64,000 nt of DNA. It comes from Streptomyces longisporoflavus (GTDB lineage Bacteria; Actinomycetota; Actinomycetes; Streptomycetales; Streptomycetaceae). Of the stretch, positions 7,853 through 15,883 are shown piece after piece. Each line of letters starts with the position of its first letter. Position 1 is the first letter of the stretch. A program made the translations under genes and the position numbers. Where the stretch lies: positions 232,343 through 296,342 of the forward strand of contig NZ_BMTR01000012.1 in the NCBI RefSeq assembly GCF_014649775.1, written 5' to 3'. The notes beneath the pieces are model-generated. The model was given only the letters and a program-made list of their open reading frames with translations, did not search any database and had not been told where the DNA came from.

Positions 7853-9136
7853 ATGCAGCAGCCGACCTGGAGGCAGATACGCGAAGCGCGACGTGGCACG
7901 GCACTCGCCACGTGCGCCGTCCTTGCCCTCACGGTCACCACATCGGCGAGCACCGGCCGCCTGATGGAAGAGTCCCCCCAAGCGGCGGGCCCCGTGTCCC
8001 TGGCCCGCGCGACGACCCTCAGCCCGTGCATGATCACCGGCACGATGGGCGTCCAGATGTCGGAGGGCGTCCCCACCTCCGCCGGTTACTCCCGCTCCAC
8101 GGGCACCGTCAAAGCCCTGAATCTCATGGTCGACTTCTCCGACGCGCCCGGCGAGGGAAGCGCGCTCGACCGCCTCGCGGAATTCTTCCCGCAGACGTCG
8201 GACTGGTTCCGCACCAGTTCCTACGGACGTCTCGACTACCGCCCCGAGTCGCCGGTCCCGGACTGGCTGCGGATGCCCAAGAGCTTCAAGGAGTACGGGA
8301 TAGAGCGCGGCGCCCCCTTCGACCCCGGCTACCGCGAGCTGGTCACGGACATCGTGGCGGAAGCCGACCCGGACGTGGATTTCCGCGAGTACGACCTGGT
8401 GAACATCCTCATCACCCCGAACGCCGGCCCTTCCGCGCTCGACACGGTCCTCTCGGTGACCTTCGCGGGCAACACCGAGGCCCCCGTCGCGGACGGCGTC
8501 CCGGTCTCCAACGCGTCCTTCGTCTACAGCCGCCAGGACGACGGCTCGGGCAGCTACGGAGAGACCGGCTACCGCGTGCTCCCGCACGAGAACGGCCACG
8601 TCTTCGGCCTGCCCGACCTCTACACGCAGGACGGCGGCGGCGCGGTCGGCCACTGGGACATCATGAGCGAGGACTGGGGCGCCAACAACGACCTGCTCGC
8701 CTGGCACAAGTGGAAGCTCGGCTGGATCGGCGACGACCAGATCAGCTGCGCCTCGAACTCGGGCACCACCGAACACACACTGAGCCCGCTGCCCGAGAAC
8801 GGCGGCACCAAGCTCGCCTTCGTGCCGCTGAGCTCGACGAAGGGGTACGCGCTCGAGGTGCGTACGCGCGGCGGCAACGACGAGGCGATCTGCAAGCCCG
8901 GCGTGCTCGTCTACCGGGTGGACGCGGAGGTCGACACGGGCCGCGGCCCGATCACCGTCTCCGACTCCACGAAGGACAGCGGCGGCTGCACGCGCCGGCC
9001 GAACGTCCACGCGGAACTCTCCGACGCGACCTACGAGCCCGGCCAGACCTTCACGGACAAGAAGTCGGGCGTGCGCCTCACGGTGTCGGACATCGACACG
9101 GAAGGTCGCTACCGGGTGCACGTCACGCGGCCGTGA
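7853..9136 (+). CDS. Secreted M6-like metalloprotease domain protein
   Basis: A 427-residue exported protein. A basic start and hydrophobic stretch (GTALATCAVLALTVTTSAS, about residues 15-33) form a signal peptide. The zinc motif HENGHVFGLPDLY (about residue 244) is of the HExxHxxGxxD type, followed by the GHWDIMSEDWG segment typical of M6 (immune inhibitor A-like) domain proteins. It is much shorter than InhA itself, and lacks its C-terminal domains. It probably cleaves extracellular protein. It ends 12 bp from the convergent rho-like gene, leaving no room for a separate terminator. Confidence 0.85.
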   Translation: MQQPTWRQIREARRGTALATCAVLALTVTTSASTGRLMEESPQAAGPVSLARATTLSPCMITGTMGVQMSEGVPTSAGYSRSTGTVKALNLMVDFSDAPGEGSALDRLAEFFPQTSDWFRTSSYGRLDYRPESPVPDWLRMPKSFKEYGIERGAPFDPGYRELVTDIVAEADPDVDFREYDLVNILITPNAGPSALDTVLSVTFAGNTEAPVADGVPVSNASFVYSRQDDGSGSYGETGYRVLPHENGHVFGLPDLYTQDGGGAVGHWDIMSEDWGANNDLLAWHKWKLGWIGDDQISCASNSGTTEHTLSPLPENGGTKLAFVPLSSTKGYALEVRTRGGNDEAICKPGVLVYRVDAEVDTGRGPITVSDSTKDSGGCTRRPNVHAELSDATYEPGQTFTDKKSGVRLTVSDIDTEGRYRVHVTRP

Positions 9137-9148
9137 GCCGGGAACGCC

Positions 9149-10360
9149 TCAGCCGCCGTTGACGCTGACGGACTTGGCGGATCCCGCGCCGGGCACGGTC
9201 TGCTGCACCTGCCGCAGGAACGCGGTGTTGTCCGGAGTCTTGCGCAGGCGCTCGATCAGCGCCTCCAGGTTGCTCTGCGCGTCCCTGCCGTGCAGGGCGC
9301 GCCGCAGACCCCGTACGGCCGTCAACTCGTCGGCGGGCACCAGCAGTTCATCGCGGCGTGTGCCGGACGGGGTGACGTCGACGGCCGGGAAGACCCGCCG
9401 CTCGGCCATGCCGCGGTCGAGGCGGAGCTCCATGTTGCCGGTGCCCTTGAGCTCCTCGAAGTAGTAGTCGTCGGCGCGCGAACCGGTCTCCACGAGCACG
9501 GTGGCGAGCATGGTCAGGGACCCGCCCTCCTCCGCGCACCGCGCCGCCCCGAACAGGCGCTTGGGGCCCTGGATGGCGGCGGCGTCGACACCTCCGGAGA
9601 GCGTGCGCCCGCCGCTCGATGCCGCGTTGTTGTACGCGCGGCAGAGCCGGGTGAGGGAGTCGAAGAGCATGACGACGTCCCTGCCCTCCTCGGTGAGCCG
9701 CTTGGCGCGCTCGACGGCGAGTTCGGCGAGGGCGATGTGCTGCTTGGCGGGCCGGTCGAAGGTCGAGGCGACCACTTCACCCCGTACGGAACGCTTCATG
9801 TCCGTTACCTCTTCGGGCCGTTCGTCGAGCAGCACCACCATGAGGTGCGCCTCGGGATGGTTGGCGCTGACGGCGGCGGCGATCTGCTGGAGCAGGACGG
9901 TCTTGCCGGTACGGGGCGGCGCGACGATGAGCCCGCGCTGGCCCTTGCCGACAGGGGCGACGAGATCGATGAGCCGGGTCGCGACGCTGCCGCCACCGCT
10001 GCCCGGTGTCTCCAGACGGAGCCGCTCACGCGGGTGCAGCGGGGTCAGGTCGCCGAACCGGGCGCGCCTGCCCAGGGCTTCGGCCGAGTGGCCGTTGACC
10101 CGGTCGACGCCGTTGAGGGTGCGGGCCTTGCCGCAGACGCCCTCGACGTGGTCACCGGCGCGCAGGCCGAGCCGGCGGATCAGCGCGGAGGGGACGGCCA
10201 CGTCGTTCGAGGTGGGGAGGCAATCGCCGGTACGCAGATGGCCGTTGGCGTTGTGACTCACGTCGAGGGTGCCGGAGACGGCGACGGCGGGGGCCGTGGT
10301 GTCGGCCGTGGTGTTGGCCGTGGTGTTGGTCTTTTCGCGGGTGATGGTTGCGGTACTCAT
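9149..10360 (-). CDS. Short second transcription termination factor Rho
   Basis: A 403-residue Rho homologue. It keeps the cold-shock-like primary RNA-binding region (about residues 30-100), the P-loop VAPPRTGKTVLLQ, LDERPEEVTDM, GEVVASTFD, the Walker B aspartate in VVMLFDSLTRL, the Q-loop region TLSGGVDAAAIQGPKR and the R-loop region KGTGNMEL. Actinobacterial housekeeping Rho is usually over 600 aa with a long Arg/Asp-rich insertion, which is absent here. P-loop KAG becomes RTG. The ATG at 10360 has AAAGGA 8 nt upstream. It is therefore likely a paralogue, though this window cannot show the other copy. The N-terminus carries TTA/NTT-type short repeats. Confidence 0.85.
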   Translation of the reverse strand: MSTATITREKTNTTANTTADTTAPAVAVSGTLDVSHNANGHLRTGDCLPTSNDVAVPSALIRRLGLRAGDHVEGVCGKARTLNGVDRVNGHSAEALGRRARFGDLTPLHPRERLRLETPGSGGGSVATRLIDLVAPVGKGQRGLIVAPPRTGKTVLLQQIAAAVSANHPEAHLMVVLLDERPEEVTDMKRSVRGEVVASTFDRPAKQHIALAELAVERAKRLTEEGRDVVMLFDSLTRLCRAYNNAASSGGRTLSGGVDAAAIQGPKRLFGAARCAEEGGSLTMLATVLVETGSRADDYYFEELKGTGNMELRLDRGMAERRVFPAVDVTPSGTRRDELLVPADELTAVRGLRRALHGRDAQSNLEALIERLRKTPDNTAFLRQVQQTVPGAGSAKSVSVNGG

Positions 10361-10718
10361 GATGGGGTCCTTTCGCGGGCATGCGAATGAAGGGGCCCGG
10401 CGGAACGGTGTGTGCACGTCCCGTACGGCGGGCGGAGGGAAGAACTTCGGCAGAAGGCTTCGCGAAGAGACGCGAACCGGGGAGCCGCTGGACTACGAGA
10501 GCCTCGACGAGGCGGAAGAAAAGAAGACTGGCACCGGCGCCGCAGAAGGCGGCGTACACACGTGCTGTTCGCAAGGTAGCACAGCTTTCGGACTGCCGAG
10601 CGTGACGTGGGTCACTGGGATCGTACCCGGACGGCCGCACCATCCACATGACTCGGCCCCCGGTTGTGTGGGCCGCACACATGGGAACCCCACCCGGCGC
10701 ACCCTTACGTTTCCGGCC
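10361..10718. other. Divergent intergenic region, rho-like / 3-hydroxybutyrate dehydrogenase
   Basis: These 358 bp hold no convincing gene. A 10-bp perfect palindrome, CTTCGCGAAG, lies at 10458-10467, in the expected leader of the rho-like gene. Promoters for both divergent genes must lie here, but I cannot assign -10 and -35 boxes with confidence. Confidence 0.4.
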
Positions 10719-11525
10719 ATGACGAGCCCCATTCCCCGCGGTGCCGACCCCGCAGGAACCGACCCCGCACTCCTCGGCGGAACCGACCTCTCCGGCCGCA
10801 CCGCCCTGGTCACCGGCGGTGCGAGCGGCATCGGGCGGGCCTGCGCCGTGGCCCTGGCCGGTGCCGGTGCCTTCGTACACGTCGTGGATCTGCACGCCGA
10901 CGCGGCCAAGGAGGTGGCGGACGGGATCGACGGCGAGGCCCATGCCGTGGACCTCGCCGATCCGGCGGCGCTGAACACCCTGCCCACCCACGTCGACATC
11001 CTCGTCAACAGCGCCGGGCTCCAACACGTCGCCGCCATCGAGGAGTTCCCCCCTGAGCGGTTCGACCTCATCCAGAAGGTCATGGTCACCGCACCGTTCC
11101 TCCTGTTGCGCCGGACGCTGCCCCACATGTACGCGGGCGGCTGGGGCCGCGTCGTGAACATCTCCAGCGTGCACGGCCTGCGCGCGAGCCCCTTCAAGTC
11201 CGCTTACGTCGCCGCCAAGCACGCTCTTGAGGGCCTGAGCAAGGTCACCGCCCTGGAGGGCGCGTCGCACGGCGTCACCAGTAACTGCCTGAGCCCCGGC
11301 TACACCCGTACGCCCCTCGTCGAGGACCAGATCAGCGCCCAGGCCGACGCCCACGGCATCGCTCCCGAGCAGGTCCTCACCGACGTACTGCTGCGGCGTT
11401 CCGCGGTCAAGCGCCTGATCGAACCCGAGGAGATCGCCGCCGCCGCGCTGTGGCTCTGCGGCCCCAGCAGCGGCTTCGTCACGGGAGCTTCGCTGCCCCT
11501 GGACGGCGGCTGGACCGCCGGCTGA
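10719..11525 (+). CDS. 3-hydroxybutyrate dehydrogenase (SDR family)
   Basis: A 268-residue classical short-chain dehydrogenase. The NAD-binding TGGASGIGRA motif is near residue 34, NSAGLQHV replaces the usual NNAG, and the catalytic SSVHG...YVAAK set is intact. GLQHVAAIEEFPPERFD and NCLSPGYTRTPLVEDQI are characteristic of D-3-hydroxybutyrate dehydrogenase, which oxidises 3-hydroxybutyrate to acetoacetate. A transporter of the MHS type and a PucR-type regulator follow in the same direction, suggesting a hydroxybutyrate uptake-and-use cassette. A much longer in-frame opening upstream is not conserved in character, so ATG 10719 is chosen. Confidence 0.85.
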   Translation: MTSPIPRGADPAGTDPALLGGTDLSGRTALVTGGASGIGRACAVALAGAGAFVHVVDLHADAAKEVADGIDGEAHAVDLADPAALNTLPTHVDILVNSAGLQHVAAIEEFPPERFDLIQKVMVTAPFLLLRRTLPHMYAGGWGRVVNISSVHGLRASPFKSAYVAAKHALEGLSKVTALEGASHGVTSNCLSPGYTRTPLVEDQISAQADAHGIAPEQVLTDVLLRRSAVKRLIEPEEIAAAALWLCGPSSGFVTGASLPLDGGWTAG

Positions 11526-11607
11526 CCCCTGCCGCTCCCTCCCCTGCCGCTCCCTCTCCCCCCTGCCCCCATCGCACCCCCGTCCCCATCGAGAAACGGA
11601 TCACGCC

Positions 11608-13053
11608 ATGGCAGCCGCAACGCCGCGCGCCGCGGGCAAGACCCCCGGCGGAACCCCGGGCAAGCCGGGTATCGCCCGCATCATCAGCGCCAGCCTGATC
11701 GGCACCACCATCGAGTGGTACGACTTCTTCCTCTACGGGTCCGCCGCGGCCCTCGTCTTCAACACCCTCTTCTTCCCCGACAGCGACCCCCTGGTCGGCA
11801 CGCTCCTCTCCTTCCTCACGTACGCGGTGGGCTTCGCCGCCCGGCCCCTCGGCGGTGTCGTCTTCGGTCACTTCGGCGACAAGGTCGGCCGCAAGAAGCT
11901 GCTCGTCCTGAGCCTGATGCTGATGGGCGGGGCCACCTTCGCGATGGGCCTGCTGCCCACCCACGCCACGCTCGGCGTCGGCGCCCCGATCCTGCTCACG
12001 CTGTTGCGCCTGATCCAGGGCTTCGCGCTCGGCGGGGAGTGGGGCGGTGCCGTACTGATCGTCTCCGAGCACGGCGACGACAAGAACCGCGGTTTCTGGG
12101 CCTCCTGGCCGCAGGCCGGTGCCCCCGGCGGCAACCTCCTGGCCACCGGCGTCCTCGCGCTCCTGGCCGCCGTCCAGTCCGACGAGGCGTTCCTCGCCTG
12201 GGGCTGGCGCATCCCGTTCCTGCTCTCCGGTGTGCTCGTGATCATCGGTCTGTGGATACGGGTCTCGGTGTCGGAGTCCCCGCTCTTCCTCGAGGCGCAG
12301 GCCCGCGCGGAGGCCGCCGCTGCCTCCGAGGCGGCCTCCGCTGCCTCGGGGTCGGCCGCCGCTGCCCCGGGGACGGCCGCCAAGCAGGACGCGCCCGTCA
12401 TCGAGGTCTTCCGGCACAACTGGCGCGGCGTGCTCACCGCCATCGGCACCCGGCTCGGCGAGAACGTCTCGTACTACATCCTCACGGCCTTCGTCCTCGT
12501 CTACGTCACCGTGCACCTGGAACTGCCCAAGAGCACCGCCCTGAACGCCGTGCTCATCGGCTCCGCCGTGCACTTCGTGACGATCCCGCTGTGGGGCGCC
12601 CTCTCGGACCGCATCGGACGCAGGCCCGTCACATTGATCGGCTCGGTCGGCATGGCGGTGTGGGCGTTCGCGTTCTTCGCCCTCGTCGACAGCGAGTCCT
12701 TCACCGTGATCACCCTGGCGGTGACGGTCGGGCTGCTCTTCCACGGAGCGATGTACGGGCCGCAGGCGGCTTTCATCTCCGAGATGTTCGACACCAGGGT
12801 GCGCTACTCCGGTGCCTCGATGGGCTCTCAGCTCGCGTCCATCATCGGCGGCGCGCTCGCCCCGATCATCGCGGTGGAGCTCCTCAAGGACTTCGGGTCC
12901 GCGACGCCGGTGGCCGTCTACGTCTGCGTGACGGTGCTCGTCACGACGTTCACGGTCCTGGTGGCGAAGGAGACGCGGGGGCGTTCCCTCGCCGAACGGG
13001 GAACGGTCTCCACGGGTGCGAACAGGGCGACCTCGGCGACAATCGGAAGCTGA
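11608..13053 (+). CDS. MHS-family MFS metabolite:proton symporter
   Basis: A 481-residue, 12-TM transporter of the metabolite:H+ symporter family. Diagnostic segments are ASLIGTTIEWYDFFLYG (about residue 31), GGVVFGHFGDKVGRKK, and RLIQGFALGGEWGGAVLIVSE. Substrates of the family are small organic acids such as shikimate, citrate or 3-hydroxyacids. An Ala/Ser-rich linker (about residues 231-260) sits in the central cytoplasmic loop. Its place between 3-hydroxybutyrate dehydrogenase and a PucR regulator suggests import of 3-hydroxybutyrate or a related acid, which is inference. Confidence 0.85.
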   Translation: MAAATPRAAGKTPGGTPGKPGIARIISASLIGTTIEWYDFFLYGSAAALVFNTLFFPDSDPLVGTLLSFLTYAVGFAARPLGGVVFGHFGDKVGRKKLLVLSLMLMGGATFAMGLLPTHATLGVGAPILLTLLRLIQGFALGGEWGGAVLIVSEHGDDKNRGFWASWPQAGAPGGNLLATGVLALLAAVQSDEAFLAWGWRIPFLLSGVLVIIGLWIRVSVSESPLFLEAQARAEAAAASEAASAASGSAAAAPGTAAKQDAPVIEVFRHNWRGVLTAIGTRLGENVSYYILTAFVLVYVTVHLELPKSTALNAVLIGSAVHFVTIPLWGALSDRIGRRPVTLIGSVGMAVWAFAFFALVDSESFTVITLAVTVGLLFHGAMYGPQAAFISEMFDTRVRYSGASMGSQLASIIGGALAPIIAVELLKDFGSATPVAVYVCVTVLVTTFTVLVAKETRGRSLAERGTVSTGANRATSATIGS

Positions 13054-13128
13054 ACGCGTCCTCTCACGCGTCCCTCACTCATCACCACCAGCAGCACGCG
13101 TACCCCGCTCCCGGAGGCGACCCGTCGT

Positions 13129-15768
13129 ATGTCCAGCTCGCCAGACGCCGCCCACCGGGAGCCCCATCGGGAGACCTACCGAGAGCCCCACCGAGAGACC
13201 CGCCGGGAATCCGGTCCGGACGCCCGCCCGGAGCAGGCGTACGCCGCCGCTGCCCTGCGCGAGCTGCTCGACCTCCTGGCCGGGGACGCGCCGGCCGAGC
13301 AGTTCGCCCGCCCCGCCGCGACGGCCCGCGCGGCCGGGGCGAGCGGCGCCGAACTCACCGCGATCGACGAGGCCACGCAGACCGCCCTGCGCGTACGCCG
13401 CACCCTCAACCAGCACCAGCGCAGGGAGGCCGAACTCACCGCCCTCTTCGACACCGCGGGCGACCTCGCGGCGCTGCGCGACCTGGACGCCGTACTCCGC
13501 GCCATCGTGCACCGGGCCAAGCTCCTGCTCCGTACGGACGTCGCGTACCTCTCCCTCAACGACCCGGCCAGGGGCGACACATACATGCGCGTGACGGACG
13601 GCTCGGTCTCCGCGGCGTTCCAGAATCTGCGGCTCGGCATGGGCGAGGGGCTCGGCGGCCTCGTCGCCCAGACCGCCCGTCCGTACGCCACCGGGGACTA
13701 CGAGGTCGACCCCCGTTTCCAGCACACCACCACCATCGACAGCGCCGTACTGGAGGAGGGGCTGCACGCCATCCTCGGCGTACCGCTGCGGCAGGGCACG
13801 CACGTCATCGGAGTGCTCTACGCCGCCGACCGCACCGCCCGCACGTTCACGCCCGACGAGGGCGCGCTGCTGTCGTCCCTCGCCGACCACGCGGCGATCG
13901 CCATCGACAGCGCGCGCCGGATGGAGGAGACCAGGGCCGCGCTCGTCGACCTGAACGCGGCCTCGCAGACCATCCGCGCGCACAGCGAGGCACTGCGCAG
14001 GGCGGAGGACGCGCACGACCGCCTGACCGATCTCGTCCTGCGCGGCGGGGACTTCACGGAGGTCGCCACCGCCATCGGCGCACTCCTGCACGGCGGCACC
14101 CTCATCCACGACGCGGACGGCACGGAACTGGCGCGGGTGGACGCGGAGGGGGCGGGGCGGGGGCCCTTGGGCGCGGACGAGGCGGGGCAGGACCGCGTGG
14201 GCGCGGGCGGCGCGGAGGGCGCGGGCGGCGCGGGCAGCGCAGGGCTGGGGCATGTGGGCGCCGGCGACCTGGGGCTGGGGCACGTGGATACGGACGGCGC
14301 AGGGGTGGGGCACGTGGATACGTACGGCACGGGCCTGACCCGCGTCGACGCCGGTGCCGGTGCCGTTGCGCGCACGTCGGCCGCCGGCCCTGGTACGCAC
14401 ACGTCCCCCGCCGGCTCCGGTACGCACACGTCCGACGCCGACCTCGGTATGCACCCGTCCGACCCCAGCCTCCGTACGCACACCTCCGACGCCGAACCCG
14501 GTACGCACACGTCCGACCCCAGCCTCCGTACGCGCACGTCCCCCGCGGCCCCCCGTACGCACTCGGCCGACCCCAGCGCCCATACACGCTCGGCCGACCC
14601 CAGCCCCGATACGCACCCGGCCAAACCCAGCCCCGGCACGCCCTCGTCCGAAACCGCCCCAAGTACGCGCTCGACCGCCCCCAGTCCCCGTACGCACCCC
14701 TCCGGGACTGATCCCGGCGCATACCCCTCCGAGACTGACCCCCGTACGCGCCCCTCCACGACCACCCCCCACCCGCGCCCCTCCACGCCCACCCCCCACA
14801 CACCACCCCCGGCCAAGGCCATCGCCGCATCGCGCGCCAGTGGGCGGGCCGTTCCTCTCGACGGGACCTGGGTGTGTGCGGTGCTCGCGGGCGCGGAGCT
14901 CCTCGGCAGCATCGCGCTCACCGGCCGGGCGGACCTGGGTGAGGCCGACCGCCGCCTGTTCGAGCGTGCCGGGGTCGTCACCGCGCTGCTCCTGCTGCTT
15001 CGCCGCTCGGCCGCCGAGGCCGAGGACCGCGTACGCGGCGAGCTCCTGGGCGACCTGCTCTCCCTCTCCGGTACGCCGGGCCGCCTCACCGCGCGGGCCC
15101 GTCGACTGGACGTCGACCTGACGTTCCCGCACTCGGTGTTCGTCGCCCACAGCGAGGCGGCGTCCCGCCGGCTTCTGCTCTCCTCCGCCGCCCGCGCCGC
15201 CCGGTCCCGCCGCGGCCTCTGTGGCCTGCACCACGACCACGTGGTCCTGGTGATGCCGGCCGACGACACCGGCGCGAGGGCCCGCGCACTCGCCACCGAG
15301 CTCACGCAGGCCGCCGCAGCCCCGGTCACGGTGGGCGCCGCGGGCCCCGCCACCGGCCCCGAAGCCCTCTCGCAGGCCCACGCCGAGGCCCTGCGCTGCC
15401 TCTCCGCCCTGCGCGCGCTCGGCCACACCGGCCGGGGCGCGGACCTGCCCGACCTGGGCTTTCTCGGCGTACTCCTCGGCGAGGACACGAACCTCGACTC
15501 GTACGTACGCCGCACGCTCGGCCCCGTCCTCGACTACGACACCAAGCGCGGCACCGAGCTCATCCACACCCTGCGGGCCTACTTCGCCTGCGGAATGAGC
15601 CAGTCCAAGGCGAAGGACTCTCTCCACGTCCATGTGAACACGGTGGTCCAACGCCTGGACAGGATCGGCCACTTGCTGGGACCCGACTGGCAGTCCCCGG
15701 AACGCTCCCTGGAGATCCAGCTCGCCCTGCGCCTGCACGCCTACACGTGGGCGACGGGGACGCCGTAG
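13129..15768 (+). CDS. GAF-PucR/CdaR-type regulator with large repeat insertion
   Basis: An 879-residue regulator. Residues about 120-270 form a GAF domain (LDAVLRAIVHRAKLLLRTDVAY through LHAILGVPL and ADHAAIAIDSA), followed by a coiled region. The C-terminal 60 residues are a PucR-type helix-turn-helix (LRAYFACGMSQSKAKDSLHVHVNTV). The middle is split by about 230 residues of repeats: four 10-aa units and then sixteen 9-aa units rich in Thr, Ser, His and Pro. Relatives I recall lack this insert. It follows the 3-hydroxybutyrate dehydrogenase and MHS symporter and probably regulates them. GGAGG lies 13 nt before the ATG, slightly far. Confidence 0.8.
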   Translation: MSSSPDAAHREPHRETYREPHRETRRESGPDARPEQAYAAAALRELLDLLAGDAPAEQFARPAATARAAGASGAELTAIDEATQTALRVRRTLNQHQRREAELTALFDTAGDLAALRDLDAVLRAIVHRAKLLLRTDVAYLSLNDPARGDTYMRVTDGSVSAAFQNLRLGMGEGLGGLVAQTARPYATGDYEVDPRFQHTTTIDSAVLEEGLHAILGVPLRQGTHVIGVLYAADRTARTFTPDEGALLSSLADHAAIAIDSARRMEETRAALVDLNAASQTIRAHSEALRRAEDAHDRLTDLVLRGGDFTEVATAIGALLHGGTLIHDADGTELARVDAEGAGRGPLGADEAGQDRVGAGGAEGAGGAGSAGLGHVGAGDLGLGHVDTDGAGVGHVDTYGTGLTRVDAGAGAVARTSAAGPGTHTSPAGSGTHTSDADLGMHPSDPSLRTHTSDAEPGTHTSDPSLRTRTSPAAPRTHSADPSAHTRSADPSPDTHPAKPSPGTPSSETAPSTRSTAPSPRTHPSGTDPGAYPSETDPRTRPSTTTPHPRPSTPTPHTPPPAKAIAASRASGRAVPLDGTWVCAVLAGAELLGSIALTGRADLGEADRRLFERAGVVTALLLLLRRSAAEAEDRVRGELLGDLLSLSGTPGRLTARARRLDVDLTFPHSVFVAHSEAASRRLLLSSAARAARSRRGLCGLHHDHVVLVMPADDTGARARALATELTQAAAAPVTVGAAGPATGPEALSQAHAEALRCLSALRALGHTGRGADLPDLGFLGVLLGEDTNLDSYVRRTLGPVLDYDTKRGTELIHTLRAYFACGMSQSKAKDSLHVHVNTVVQRLDRIGHLLGPDWQSPERSLEIQLALRLHAYTWATGTP
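14242..14361 (+). repeat. Four in-frame 30-bp repeats (GLGHVDTDGA type)
   Basis: Four 10-codon units start at 14242, 14272, 14302 and 14332. The core Gly-Leu/Val-Gly-His-Val is kept in the first three, and the fourth is degraded. They begin the repeat insertion of the PucR-type regulator. Confidence 0.85.
14365..14796 (+). repeat. Sixteen in-frame 27-bp repeats (GTHTSDPSL type)
   Basis: Sixteen consecutive 9-codon units of the form (G/R)THTSDPSL run from 14365 to 14796 and grow more divergent and proline-rich towards the 3' end. The reading frame is preserved throughout, so the array is translated. It would form a flexible, extended linker. Confidence 0.9.
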
Positions 15769-15883
15769 CCGCAGTGACCGCGGTATCCGTGACCGCCGTA
15801 ACCGCCGGGGGCAACCATTCCGCCCCGTGGTGGCGACTGCCCTGCGCAACGCACACCGACTACCGCCAGGGCGGATGAGGCAC

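Noticed and set aside
14365..14796. CRISPR-like array
   Set aside because: The units are contiguous, in frame, coding and have no spacers. The same holds for the carboxypeptidase array at 27211-27336.
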